A DNA stretch of 64,000 nt from the NCBI GenBank assembly GCA_017441605.1, contig JAFRXD010000067.1, positions 1-64,000 of the forward strand, read 5' to 3'. This document shows, in pieces, positions 1-8,726 of the stretch. Under the pieces are notes generated by a model. The model was not told the origin of the DNA and did not search any database. It saw only the letters and a program-made list of their open reading frames with translations. The position numbers and the translations under genes are program-made. Position 1 is the stretch's first letter, and every line of letters begins with the position of its first letter. The DNA comes from Thermoguttaceae bacterium. Its GTDB lineage: Bacteria > Planctomycetota > Planctomycetia > Pirellulales > Thermoguttaceae.

Positions 1-120
1 AGACTCGCGGTCAAACGAGCCTCAATTTTGAATCAACTCTGTATTGGCTTTCACAAAGGTTGGATTTCCGAAGAAACCCAACGGTTGCTCGCACTGTATT
101 TTGATTTCTCTTTACCTTGA
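1..120 (+). CDS. C-terminal tail of an unknown protein (truncated by window start)
   Basis: Frame 1 is open from the first base to a TGA at 118-120 and gives 39 residues ending FDFSLP. The composition (Leu, aromatic and mixed charge, no Arg/Ala low complexity) looks like a real protein end rather than an antisense shadow. Its codons are more AT-rich than most genes here. No family can be named from so short a tail. It converges on the PAS-like gene at 254-625. Confidence 0.4.
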   Translation, partial: RLAVKRASILNQLCIGFHKGWISEETQRLLALYFDFSLP

Positions 121-253
121 TGTCAAATATCTTTTGCCGCTTTCGGAGGAGCTTTCGCCCCGTCGCGCAAACGACCGGTGGATTATAGCGCTCTCTCGAA
201 CAGCGTCAAGCGGGTTTTGAAAAAATTTTTCAATTTCTCGCAAAACGCGTTCG

Positions 254-625
254 TCAACGCAGATTATCTTCGACGTTTGTCGCGCCAACGGAGGCGGACT
301 CGTACTCGAAATTGGCGCCAACCCCAAAATGAATAATCCATTCCGGCTTGGTCGCGACGGGAATCCAATACCCAAACGCCTTTCCAAACGGACTCGGATA
401 GGTTACCGCCACAGCCTTTTTCTCGTCGACCGCCTCGTTGCATCGGCAACCTTTGTGTTGTTGAGGCGAACCGTAGGAAGAGCAACGCTCCCCCGGCTTC
501 ATCCCGGATTCGGCGCATTTACGATTGAGCGCGATAATTTCGCGATTCTTTTTGATAAGCATAACGGGCTCGGGGAAAAAGTCCCACATCGCGCGAAACG
601 CCTCGATAATTTGTTCTTCGGTCAT
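254..625 (-). CDS. PAS-like small cytoplasmic protein with Cys cluster
   Basis: The product is about 123 residues if it starts at the ATG at 625, which has an AAAGG upstream. The frame stays open to a TTG at 715 and has another ATG at 658, so the start is uncertain. The N-terminal part (FFPEPVMLIKKNREIIALN) resembles the first strands of a PAS fold. It is followed by a Cys-containing stretch (GERCSSYG, then KGCRCNEAV) that could bind a metal or a small redox group. The C-terminal half reads like the closing PAS strands. A sensory or signalling role is inference. No partner kinase or cyclase is adjacent. It converges with the gene tail ending at 120. Confidence 0.55.
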   Translation of the reverse strand: MTEEQIIEAFRAMWDFFPEPVMLIKKNREIIALNRKCAESGMKPGERCSSYGSPQQHKGCRCNEAVDEKKAVAVTYPSPFGKAFGYWIPVATKPEWIIHFGVGANFEYESASVGATNVEDNLR

Positions 626-773
626 AGGTTCAAACCTTTCGCAAAAGGAAAACGACATTCGTTCGCGAACCGCCTTTTCGCGAACTCGATAAAGCGCGTC
701 GTCGATCGTCGTCAACCAACGTCGCGTCGCTTAAAACGGGCGATACCACTGGCGCCGCGCAAGCGAGAAGGCG

Positions 774-1658
774 TCAACGCATAGGCGACCTCGCTCGGCT
801 AGAGGCAATTCGATAATAATCCTTCTTCGGAGCGTTTTTCTCGCGCAGTTTGTCGTCCTTCGCTTTGAGCTGGTCGCAAAGCATAACGGTCCCCTTGTAA
901 ACAAAGACCATGTACCCGATCCACGCGACGAACCCCAGCCCGCCTAGATCGGCGTCGGCGCGCCCGACCATCAATAAGAAATCGTAAACCCCGTGGGCTC
1001 CGACGGCGGAGAGATAGGAAAGCGCGAGGTACTTGAAAAAGTTCCACTTTCTCGACGCCGAGGCTTCGGCGAACGCGCCCTTGGTTTTGAGAATATTAAC
1101 GCCCTTGTTTTTGCCCAATACGGCGAGGGACAAGAAATACCCCATAAGAACCGCGAAGCTGAAGTGCCCCGGAATTGAGGTCAGGGCCCTCGTGATGGCG
1201 GTGATGAGATGATGGTTCGGCAAATCGTGTTGAACGATATAGAAAATATTTTCGACGAACGCAAATCCCATCGAGACAAACGCTGCGAAGGAAATCCCGC
1301 GAACGTATCGGATAAACCGACTCGTCGTCAAAACAAAGAGCATAAGGACGATAAATTTGAAGGTCTCCTCGACGAATCCCGCGACGACAAAGGCGTCGAT
1401 AAAAGCGCCTCGGATCGTTTTCGGATCCGGATCGAAAATCTCGGTCAATCCAATTTCGCATAGGAGGATCGGAGCGGTCGCGAGCGCGCCGCCAAGAAAG
1501 AGAAAGACGTATTTCCAAAAGAGCTTCTTTTGTCCGCCCGCGGCGTCGGAAATTCTCTTTAGCAGGAGGAGAATAGGGCCAAAGGCGTAAATCGCGAGAA
1601 AGAAAAAGTATCCGCTAATTAAAAAAAGGAACAGCCAAGGATTCATCGATAATTCCAT
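774..1658 (-). CDS. PrsW-family glutamic intramembrane protease
   Basis: This 294-residue polytopic membrane protein has about eight hydrophobic segments. It carries the PrsW/CPBP-type signature: a helix with EETFK (the EExxK motif), a phenylalanine/asparagine-rich segment (FAFVENIFY), and a late HGVYD (HxxxD). In PrsW proteins these polar residues form the membrane-embedded active site, and the known role is site-1 cleavage of anti-sigma factors in response to envelope stress. No sigma/anti-sigma pair lies nearby, so the substrate is unknown. The start could be the ATG at 1658 or the one at 1646; both have modest G-rich upstream sequence. The last ~25 residues are basic and probably cytoplasmic. 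Confidence 0.8.
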   Translation of the reverse strand: MELSMNPWLFLFLISGYFFFLAIYAFGPILLLLKRISDAAGGQKKLFWKYVFLFLGGALATAPILLCEIGLTEIFDPDPKTIRGAFIDAFVVAGFVEETFKFIVLMLFVLTTSRFIRYVRGISFAAFVSMGFAFVENIFYIVQHDLPNHHLITAITRALTSIPGHFSFAVLMGYFLSLAVLGKNKGVNILKTKGAFAEASASRKWNFFKYLALSYLSAVGAHGVYDFLLMVGRADADLGGLGFVAWIGYMVFVYKGTVMLCDQLKAKDDKLREKNAPKKDYYRIASSRARSPMR

Positions 1659-1770
1659 TCCCCCGCGGCGGGGCGCTAGCCGCTCAAAGAGGCGCCGCTT
1701 CGCCCTTTTCGTCTCGAAGGGGCGCGGAAGAGCGAGGCGGCGACGATCGTTCCATCAACGCGGGAATAAG

Positions 1771-3414
1771 TTATCGCGCTTGGTAGACGCCTTTGAGGGT
1801 CTCGAGGTCCTTGTCGGTCAGCGCGCCGTCGATCAGCAGGACGTCGTCGAGGGTCGCGGTAAGAGGACATTTATATTTTCCCGTTCCGTCGGAACCGATG
1901 GTCAAGGTCAAGTCGGAGTCGAAATCGACGTCCTTGAGTTCGTCGGCAATTTTTTCGACGGCGAACTTGCCGAAATCGTAGGAGAAACGAATTTCGCCAG
2001 CCTCGCGATCAACGACGAGAACGGCGTAAACCCAACCGTCGCGGAAGTCGATGGGGAGACGGAAATCTTCGTCCATACGCTTCGAACCGTTTCCGACGTT
2101 GAATTTCACGAGATCGGATCGCAGAGCGAGAACGAACCCGTTGAGCAAGCCGTTGTTCCAGTTTTTATTGCTTATGATCGCGGGATCCTCGTCGACGCCG
2201 CTCGTCTTGAACCAGCAGGCGACCGAGAAGCTCTTTTTACCGAGTTTAACTCCGGGCAACAAGATCGAGCCGTCGTCGAATTGAGCGCCTTTGCTAAAGT
2301 AACCGTCGATAAAGTAGAGTTTTCCGTTTTGTTTCGAATCGACCTTTCCGAGCGCGTCTTTAACGTCGCCGTCGAGCGGGAAGTAGGCGCGAACGCGGTC
2401 TTTTCCAAGAGCGGCGGGAACGGAGGCGTCGCCGGTCGGAGTCGCGGAGACCTCGTGGGTGCGGTGCGGATAGGCGTACTCGATTTCGTAGACGGGTCGC
2501 TCGCCCGCGACGACGCCCTCGAAGAGCCCGGAGGGAACGCGGGAAGTCCAAGTCTTCGGTTGTTTGTCGATCAGACCGAGGGCGTAAAGAACGACGGACG
2601 ACGTGTCGCGAACGCCCATTTCACCGATTTCGCCCTTTTTCTGGACGCCGGGACCGGTCGCGGCGAACATAATGTATTTCTCGCCGTCGGTCCAGCCTCC
2701 GTGGCTATGACCGTTGCCGCCGTGGTCGGCGGTTACGATGAAAAGCGTCGAGTCGATCATATCGCGCTTGACCAAAACGTCGTAGATCCGCTTGATATAG
2801 CCGTCGGTGGTATGAATTTGTTGCAAATGCTTTTCCGAACCGTAGACGTGCCCGTGCCCCGCGCCGTCCACTTCGTCATAGTGAACGAAGAGCAGGGTCG
2901 GGTCGTTTTTCTCGAGATAATCGCAAGCCATGTCGGTAACGGCGGAATCGTTGGCGCCATGACCTTTAACAACGCCAAGACCGTCTTCGATAATCCCGAT
3001 GTTAACGGGATTCCAGTTGCAGAACGAGGCGAGGTTCGCTTCGGGCATATTTTCGCGAATCACGCGAAACACCGACGGAAAGATACTGTCGGTCGGGAAG
3101 GGCGTCTTGGAGACGATCCCGTTGGTGAGCCCGTGAAATTCCGGGGTAACGCCGTGAAGCATCGAACCCCAAGACTGGGCGCTAATCGTTGGGTTGGAAG
3201 TAACGCAAGTATAGGTGATCGCGCCATTTTCAAAAATTTTGTCGAGATTGGGCGTGTCGGCTTGTTTAAAGAACGCGCCCGCGCCGTCGACGCCAATAAG
3301 AACAACGCGAGAGATTTTCGCCTCTTTCTCGGCTCCCGAGGCGAGGTCGAGATTCAAGCCCAAAGAGCAGGCGATTAAGGAAAGAATCAGGGAGATTCTC
3401 AATCCGGTCTTCAT
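1771..3414 (-). CDS. Secreted alkaline-phosphatase-superfamily phosphodiesterase with C-terminal LamG domain
   Basis: The protein has 547 residues. Residues 1-28 are a signal peptide ending near SGA-EK. Residues ~35-290 are a type I phosphodiesterase/nucleotide pyrophosphatase fold. Metal-site motifs are GVDGAG near the start, an AQSWGSM segment where the nucleophilic Ser/Thr sits, HYDEVDGAGHGHVYG, and TADHGGNGHSHGG. Residues ~345-540 form a concanavalin-like LamG/laminin-G domain (RAYFPLDG at its start, TATLDDVLL near its end), common in planctomycete surface hydrolases. The probable role is hydrolysis of phosphodiesters or phosphonates outside the cytoplasm, with the LamG domain binding a glycan; the exact substrate is unknown. 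A promoter fits at 3514-3542. The gene looks monocistronic. Confidence 0.82.
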   Translation of the reverse strand: MKTGLRISLILSLIACSLGLNLDLASGAEKEAKISRVVLIGVDGAGAFFKQADTPNLDKIFENGAITYTCVTSNPTISAQSWGSMLHGVTPEFHGLTNGIVSKTPFPTDSIFPSVFRVIRENMPEANLASFCNWNPVNIGIIEDGLGVVKGHGANDSAVTDMACDYLEKNDPTLLFVHYDEVDGAGHGHVYGSEKHLQQIHTTDGYIKRIYDVLVKRDMIDSTLFIVTADHGGNGHSHGGWTDGEKYIMFAATGPGVQKKGEIGEMGVRDTSSVVLYALGLIDKQPKTWTSRVPSGLFEGVVAGERPVYEIEYAYPHRTHEVSATPTGDASVPAALGKDRVRAYFPLDGDVKDALGKVDSKQNGKLYFIDGYFSKGAQFDDGSILLPGVKLGKKSFSVACWFKTSGVDEDPAIISNKNWNNGLLNGFVLALRSDLVKFNVGNGSKRMDEDFRLPIDFRDGWVYAVLVVDREAGEIRFSYDFGKFAVEKIADELKDVDFDSDLTLTIGSDGTGKYKCPLTATLDDVLLIDGALTDKDLETLKGVYQAR

Positions 3415-3513
3415 AAAAAAGTCCTCCGTTTTTGTCAGTATCGAGCGCGTTAGGCTCGATTAAACGCGAGCGCTCGTTCGCGCGGAAACTGGGCGAACAA
3501 GCCCAACGGCTCG

Positions 3514-3542
3514 AGTATAACGCGACGACGCGTCTTTGTAAA
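3514..3542 (-). promoter_or_regulatory. Sigma70-like promoter of the phosphatase/LamG gene
   Basis: On the minus strand TTTACA and TATACT are separated by 17 bp, about 100 bp upstream of the ATG at 3414. Both boxes match the housekeeping consensus at five of six positions. Confidence 0.6.
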
Positions 3543-3608
3543 GTCGTCACGAAAGGGTTCTCTTGGGAAGCGCGAACTTTGGGACGGAGAGCTTGACGAC
3601 CGCGTCGC

Positions 3609-5405
3609 TCAGGAAACGACGTTGAATCCCAAAATACCGACGCCGGTCGTCGAACCGTCCATCTCGTTAAGCTCGTCCCGCAAACGCAACATTCTCTGGA
3701 AATCGAGCTCGATAAAGGGAAAGGATTCCTTTGAACCGGAACGAAGATCCTCCTCGGTAAAGAGGGGCGACGCCGTGATAAAGACGAGCATTTCCTCCCA
3801 ACCAACGGGTCCGCCCTCGAACATCGGCTCGCCAAAGTCGCCGGGCACGCGATACCGCCGATTCGCGACGACAGTCGGTCGCCCGGTCTCCGGGTCGGCG
3901 TTTGGGAGAAGCAGCCAACTGCGGCCGCTCGTTCCCACGTTAATGAAAGAAAGAATCCCGTCGACCGGGGCTTGAAATTCGAACGCGAGGGATCGACCGA
4001 TTTGCAACGCGTTCGCGCGAATGGGCGCGGAATCGCCGTTTTGGCGGGAGCGCTCGGCAAAGACGTCGCGAGTCGTAATTTTCGGCAGTAGCAATTCGAA
4101 ACGCCGCGCGGTCTCGGCGCGTCGCTTAAAGGCGGCTCGAAGGGCTTGCGGCGTCGAATCGAGCCCCATGCGCTCGATAAAATCGTAGCTTTCCGATTCC
4201 AAAATCTGCTGGAGAGTCGGGACGAGTCGAGACTCGGCGAGCGCTTTCGCGGTTTGGAGCGCGTCGCGAAACTCCCCTCCGTCGCGCAAAGTCTCCCTCG
4301 CGGCTTGATTGAGCGCGGCGTTCAATTCCTCCGGCGAGCGCTTTCCTCGCGCGAACTCCTCGAGAACGAGCTCTCCGCGCTCGACGCTTCGCTCGAGTTT
4401 CGCGCGACCTTGCTCGACGAGCTCGAGGGCTTTTTGGCATTCCCGCGCGGTCTCGTCGAGGCGATCGACGTAAATTTCGAAAGTTTCGCGCTCTCGTTCT
4501 CGGTCGCGCCCTCGCTCGTCGGCGGCGCGCTCGATTCGATCGATTTCGTCGCAAAGAATCGCTCTTCGCTTGCGTCGCTCCAAGGCTTCGAGCTCCAGCT
4601 CGAACTCGTACTGTCGCTCGGCGATTTCCGTCTTTCGCTTGACCTCGGCGACGATCGCGCGAGATTCGAGCTCGTCGAGCTCGCGCTCGGTCTCCAATTG
4701 TCTCTCTAGGCGGCGTAGTTTCGCGTCGCGGGCGAGTTTCTCGGTCTCTTTGCGAAATCTCACGCTTTCGAGCCTCGCTTCGAGATCGGCGAGCTCCTCC
4801 TCTTTCTCGGCGCGAATCTTCATGTCCCCGACGACCGAGGCGAAAGAGACGCGAACCTCTTGAACGAGAAATCCGTCCTCGCGAAGCTCGCGCTCAAAAA
4901 GCTCTCGGAACCAAGAGCTCGGAAGGGCGTCGCGATACGCCAAATCGCGATACGAGTAGTCGCGAACGGCGTCGGCGACGGGTCCGTAAAACTTGTCGTT
5001 CCAACGTCGCGCGATCGAGCGGGACTCGAGGGTCCTCATCGCGGTCAGGACGTCGCGGAAATTTTGGAAAAAGACGGTCGGTTCGATCGTCGCGACGATT
5101 TCCGCGGAAACGGCGCGCTCGGGCTCGTCGGGACTCGACGCGGCGACGACCCAGAAGAGCGCGATCGTCGCGCGCTTGGCGATCTTAACGAGCGAGACGT
5201 CGTCGGACAAGGCGCCTCCGAGTTTTCCGAGGTCGGAGTCGGGCGCGATCGGAGCGAGCGAGCCGTCTCGGGACGCGAGAAAGAACTTCGCGTCCGGGTC
5301 GGCGAGAAAACTTTCGAGGTCGTCTCGACCGAGATCCTTACCGAACATTCTCTTGCGATACGAAGTCTCGAATAGTTCGGCGAGCGTTGCGACGTCGTAA
5401 GCCAT
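3609..5405 (-). CDS. SPFH/band-7-like coiled-coil protein with C-terminal DUF4384 domain
   Basis: The protein has 598 residues from an ATG at 5405 preceded by AAAGGAAAG; the frame is open further upstream but without a better start. Residues ~70-195 read like an SPFH/band-7 domain (IVATIEPTVFFQNF, then GFLVQEVRVSFAS). Residues ~195-345 are a highly charged coiled coil, as in flotillins. Residues ~470-548 fit DUF4384 (a GILSFINVG strand, LLLPNAD, a RYRVPGDFG turn, MLVFITASPLF). No membrane segment is seen. DUF4384 is found in bacterial signalling and conflict proteins beside kinases or caspase-like domains. Here it is the last gene of a three-gene set following tcdA. The function is unknown; a membrane-associated scaffold or oligomer is a guess. 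Confidence 0.62.
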   Translation of the reverse strand: MAYDVATLAELFETSYRKRMFGKDLGRDDLESFLADPDAKFFLASRDGSLAPIAPDSDLGKLGGALSDDVSLVKIAKRATIALFWVVAASSPDEPERAVSAEIVATIEPTVFFQNFRDVLTAMRTLESRSIARRWNDKFYGPVADAVRDYSYRDLAYRDALPSSWFRELFERELREDGFLVQEVRVSFASVVGDMKIRAEKEEELADLEARLESVRFRKETEKLARDAKLRRLERQLETERELDELESRAIVAEVKRKTEIAERQYEFELELEALERRKRRAILCDEIDRIERAADERGRDRERERETFEIYVDRLDETARECQKALELVEQGRAKLERSVERGELVLEEFARGKRSPEELNAALNQAARETLRDGGEFRDALQTAKALAESRLVPTLQQILESESYDFIERMGLDSTPQALRAAFKRRAETARRFELLLPKITTRDVFAERSRQNGDSAPIRANALQIGRSLAFEFQAPVDGILSFINVGTSGRSWLLLPNADPETGRPTVVANRRYRVPGDFGEPMFEGGPVGWEEMLVFITASPLFTEEDLRSGSKESFPFIELDFQRMLRLRDELNEMDGSTTGVGILGFNVVS

Positions 5406-5455
5406 TTTTCTTCTTTCCTTTGGGTCAGAGCGATGAACCCGCTCGTTTTCGCGCG

Positions 5456-6550
5456 CTATCGAGCGCGTCGTTTTCTTTCGCAAATAGCTAGTTTTCCATC
5501 TTTAGAGCGCAGTTCGCGCTCCCCGGACTCGACGAGAACGCCGACCCCGCGCTTCACCTCGTCGAGGGACGCCCCGACCCAACGAGCGATAAATTCCAAA
5601 TACAGCGTAATGTCGGAGCGTCCTTCGATCGTCTCGCGAACAATTTGCGCCAGTTTGTAGTCGGACTCGGGTCGCAGTCGCGAGACGAAGGCTCTCGTCG
5701 CTTCGGAACCGACGAGCGCGGCATGGTCGAGCTCGACGTCCCAATCGAACCGATCGCGCGAGTCTCGATTTCTTCGCCAAACGGAGGCGACGACGATCGC
5801 GTCGGGACCCAGCGCGGCTTTCCAGTCGAGCGGAGCGCCTCCGAAATCGGGTCGGTCGAGCGCGCCGAGCGCGACGAACAGTTTCGGAGGTTTCCGGAAA
5901 TCGGCGCGCGCGACGAAATCGTCGCGGACGCGTTTCGCCGCCTCGACGACGGCGACGGACGGAGGAACGAGTTTCGGGGGCTCGTCCGGGGCGACGGCGA
6001 CGGGGGCGAGGAAAAGGGCGAGAACGAGCGCCGGGCTCTTTCCGGTCAATCGAAAGAGCTCGGCGCGCGAAGCGTCCTCGACCGGAGCGCGCCATTCGTC
6101 GGAGGGCTCGAGATCGCTCGGGTTCCCGACCGCGCGCCAGAGAAGCTCGCGAAGCTCGCTCGACAAATCGTTCTCGCGCCTTACGCCCGCAATCTTCGTT
6201 TTGCGGAGGAACCGACGCGTCGCGAAAGGAGCCTCGGTTCCGACCGCGCGCCGCAAGTTGATCTCGAGCGCCGCGAAAAAATTCGCGGAAGCGACCCTCG
6301 CCAATTCGAACGGCGCGAGGGATTCCCGCGTCGGGACTGGGAAATAGTTGCGAGCGCGACGCTCGGGAGTCCACGCGAACCCGCGCTCGGCGAACTCCGT
6401 CCTCGTCTCGGGGGAATCGATCGCGAAAACGCTCGGTTCGTCCGGATGAGCCACGACCGAAGCGCCCGCGTAAACGAGCGCCCCTCGACGATCTCGACCG
6501 TCGGACGCCAAAACGCGGACGTATCGCTCGGGATCGAACGGTCGGGTCAT
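5456..6550 (-). CDS. Unknown protein, middle gene of the SPFH/DUF4384 set
   Basis: The product has 364 residues. The ATG at 6550 overlaps the TGA of the upstream gene (ATGA) and has a strong GGAGG, so translation is coupled. I do not recognise a family. Residues ~160-180 contain one hydrophobic stretch (SPALVLALFLAPVAVAP). The middle (~215-290) is alpha/beta-like with VALGALDRPDFGG and DAIVVASVWRR. The last ~60 residues look like a small helical, possibly winged-helix, domain. Many Arg/Glu/Ala-rich segments but no metal or nucleotide motif. Its position between a coiled-coil protein and an SPFH-like protein suggests they work together. Confidence 0.55.
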   Translation of the reverse strand: MTRPFDPERYVRVLASDGRDRRGALVYAGASVVAHPDEPSVFAIDSPETRTEFAERGFAWTPERRARNYFPVPTRESLAPFELARVASANFFAALEINLRRAVGTEAPFATRRFLRKTKIAGVRRENDLSSELRELLWRAVGNPSDLEPSDEWRAPVEDASRAELFRLTGKSPALVLALFLAPVAVAPDEPPKLVPPSVAVVEAAKRVRDDFVARADFRKPPKLFVALGALDRPDFGGAPLDWKAALGPDAIVVASVWRRNRDSRDRFDWDVELDHAALVGSEATRAFVSRLRPESDYKLAQIVRETIEGRSDITLYLEFIARWVGASLDEVKRGVGVLVESGERELRSKDGKLAICERKRRAR

Positions 6551-6999
6551 AGCGACCTCCAATCTTCGATTCCGCGCTCGAGCTCTCTCCACATTTCCTC
6601 CTCGGTCGGGGCAAACTCCGCCGGGGACGCGGAATCGCTCGCCAGGGCGCGCTCGATCGCTCGCCCGTCGAGCTCGACTTCCTCGAGTTTGTCGCGAGCC
6701 GCGTCGATCGCGTCGGCGGCTTGGCAAGTCGCGCGCAACGAGAGATCGGCGCGCGCGGCGTCGACTTTCGCGCGGAATAGGGACTCCCTCAAATCGCGAA
6801 GTTTGTCTCGGGCGTCCTCGAGGGTCGCCAAATCGGCGCGCAACGTTTCGGCGCGCGATTCGTCGCGCTCGCGGGCCAATTCGCCCCTCTTGTCCTCGAT
6901 ATCGAATTCGAGGAACTGCAGGCGATCGTTGAGCTCGTTCAGGCTCGCGCTCGGATTTTTACTTTTCGCGAAGTTTTTTTTCAGGAGTTTTCCAAACAT
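6547..6999 (-). CDS. Small coiled-coil protein, first gene of the SPFH/DUF4384 set
   Basis: The product has 150 residues from the ATG at 6999 (MFGKLLKKNFAK). The frame stays open to 7185, but that stretch is Arg/Ser-rich and does not look like protein. The short basic N-terminus is followed by a near-continuous coiled coil from ~20 to ~125, rich in Glu, Arg, Leu and Asp, then an acidic tail ending ERGIEDWRSL. Size and layout recall PspA/ESCRT-III-type helical proteins, but I see no diagnostic motif, so this is only a resemblance. It overlaps the next gene by 4 bp. The Shine-Dalgarno sequence is weak. About 180 bp separate it from tcdA. Confidence 0.5.
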   Translation of the reverse strand: MFGKLLKKNFAKSKNPSASLNELNDRLQFLEFDIEDKRGELARERDESRAETLRADLATLEDARDKLRDLRESLFRAKVDAARADLSLRATCQAADAIDAARDKLEEVELDGRAIERALASDSASPAEFAPTEEEMWRELERGIEDWRSL

Positions 7000-7181
7000 T
7001 CCGGGGTTCTTTCTCGAGTTTTTTCGGCGCCGCGGCGACGTTTTTCTCGACTTCGAGCGCGCGGGAGCGCTCTCTCTAGAAACGCTAAGGGAGCGCGGTC
7101 GTTTTTGAGCGAAAAAAATATTGAAAAAAATAAAAAAACTTGAATCGAGAGCGAAAAAGCGTAGAAAACGCGAGCCGAACG

Positions 7182-7997
7182 TCAAAAAAACTCGCGTCGA
7201 GTTCCGCGCGCGCCGCTCAAGTCGAGAATAATTTCGTGCGCGACTCGCAGCCCGAAGAGCCCGACGATCGTCGGAAGACTGCCCAGAGTATTTCTCGGTC
7301 TACCCGGCGGGTCGTCGAGTCGCTCGGACGGAAGTGGAGCGGCGGGGTCGACGCGCTCGAGAACCTCGCGTCCGGCGCGGGCGGCGTCGCGAATCGGCTC
7401 GGGAGAATAGGCGCACCGGACGAGTCGAGGGTCGGCGCCAACGCGTCGCAGACGCTTGCGAACCTGTCTGGCGAGCGGACAATTCTCGACTTCGGAAAGA
7501 GGTCCGACGCGAACAAGAGAAGCGTCGAACCGCAGCGCGGCGCCCATGCTGGAGATAAACCTGGCGCGGCGCCGCAGGAGCTCGGCGATCAGTCCGACTT
7601 TTGGACCGAGCGAGTCGATGGCGTCGACGTAGTAGTCGGGAGTTTCGGGATCGGCGAAAAGCTCCCCCATCGTCTTTTCGTTAATAAGAATCGGCTTGGT
7701 TTCGACGATCGCGTCGGGATTGATCTCGGCGACGCGCTCGCGAGCGACGTCGATTTTGAGACGCCCGAGGGTTCGATAGGTCGCGAGGGGCTGACGATTG
7801 ATATTGCTCGCCTGGACATAATCAAAGTCCACGAGCAGGAATCGCCCGATTCCCGCGCGCGCGAGGGCCTCGAGGACGTACCCCCCAACCGCGCCGAGCC
7901 CGACCACGACGACCTTGGCGCAGCGCAGCGCCTCGATCCCGTCGTCCCCTAGCATAAGGGCGGTTCGGCGAAATTGTTCCGGAAAGCGCGTCGACAT
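7182..7997 (-). CDS. tcdA: tRNA threonylcarbamoyladenosine dehydratase (TcdA), E1-like
   Basis: The protein has 271 residues, the usual length. It is a ThiF/MoeB/E1-fold ATP-dependent enzyme. The nucleotide loop is VVVGLGAVGGYV, followed by the acidic DFDYVQASNINRQ segment with the Arg that contacts ATP, and the TcdA-typical SSMGAALRFDASLVRVG and CPLARQVRKRLR. TcdA converts t6A37 to cyclic t6A on ANN-decoding tRNAs by activating the carboxylate with ATP. The start at 7997 has a near-perfect AGGAGG sitting just after the larB stop, so the two are co-transcribed. The MtaB gene at 17482, which acts on the same tRNA position, is elsewhere in the window. Confidence 0.9.
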   Translation of the reverse strand: MSTRFPEQFRRTALMLGDDGIEALRCAKVVVVGLGAVGGYVLEALARAGIGRFLLVDFDYVQASNINRQPLATYRTLGRLKIDVARERVAEINPDAIVETKPILINEKTMGELFADPETPDYYVDAIDSLGPKVGLIAELLRRRARFISSMGAALRFDASLVRVGPLSEVENCPLARQVRKRLRRVGADPRLVRCAYSPEPIRDAARAGREVLERVDPAAPLPSERLDDPPGRPRNTLGSLPTIVGLFGLRVAHEIILDLSGARGTRREFF

Positions 7998-8006
7998 AGG
8001 CGCCTC

Positions 8007-8726
8007 CTAGCGAGCGCGGCCGTTCGCGGCTTCGGCGACGCGCTTCGCGATCAGCCCCGCCGCGTAACCGGCTTTGAAGCCCGCGTCGATATTGACGACG
8101 ACGACGTTCGACGCGCAACTGTTCATCATGCCGAGCATGGCGGCGATCCCGCCGAAGGCGGCGCCGTACCCGACGCTGGTCGGAACGGCGATCACGGGAA
8201 CGGCGACGTATCCCCCGACGACGCTCGGCAGGGCGCCTTCCATCCCGGCGACGACTACGACCGCGTCGGCGTCTTTGACGAGCGGCAATTTCGCGATCAG
8301 TCGCTTCGGTCCGGCGACGCCGACGTCCTGAATAAGAACGACGTCGGCGCCGGTCCACAGCGCGGTCTCGCGCGCCTCCTCCGCGACGGGCAAATCGCTC
8401 GTGCCGGCGGTGAGAATCGCGATTTTTCCTCGGCGAAGGGCGGGGTCGGATTCGGCTCGCGGCTTCGGAGCGCGCAGGGTTCGCGCGACTTGGTTGTAGT
8501 AGGCGCGCGGGGCTCGCTTTTGAAGGTCGGGCAAAATCGCGCTCGCTTTTTCGGAGTCGACGCGGGTCGCGAACGCGTCGATTCCTCGCTCGATCTGCGC
8601 GAGGGCGATGCGGCGAATCGCGTCCGCCGTCTTGCCCTCGCCGTAAATCACCTCGGAAAAACCGCATCGATTCTCGCGATCGAGATCGACGAGCGCGTCC
8701 TCCAATTCGACGAAATCTTCGGTCAT
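8007..8726 (-). CDS. larB: LarB: pyridinium-3,5-biscarboxylic acid mononucleotide synthase
   Basis: The protein has 239 residues. The N-terminal helical part contains the family motif [12 protein letters not shown]. The C-terminal PurE/AIR-carboxylase-like part has [41 protein letters not shown] and NSCASN with the conserved Cys. LarB carboxylates nicotinic acid adenine dinucleotide and hydrolyses it, the first step to the nickel-pincer nucleotide cofactor of LarA-type racemases and epimerases. larC, larE and larA are not in the window. The ATG at 8726 overlaps the TGA of the upstream gene (ATGA), and tcdA follows after 9 bp. Confidence 0.88.
   Translation of the reverse strand: MTEDFVELEDALVDLDRENRCGFSEVIYGEGKTADAIRRIALAQIERGIDAFATRVDSEKASAILPDLQKRAPRAYYNQVARTLRAPKPRAESDPALRRGKIAILTAGTSDLPVAEEARETALWTGADVVLIQDVGVAGPKRLIAKLPLVKDADAVVVVAGMEGALPSVVGGYVAVPVIAVPTSVGYGAAFGGIAAMLGMMNSCASNVVVVNIDAGFKAGYAAGLIAKRVAEAANGRAR

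Noticed and set aside
1780..3378. 532-residue open frame antisense to the phosphatase/LamG gene
   Set aside because: It lies wholly inside a gene with a signal peptide and clear metal motifs, and the antisense translation has no recognisable domain.
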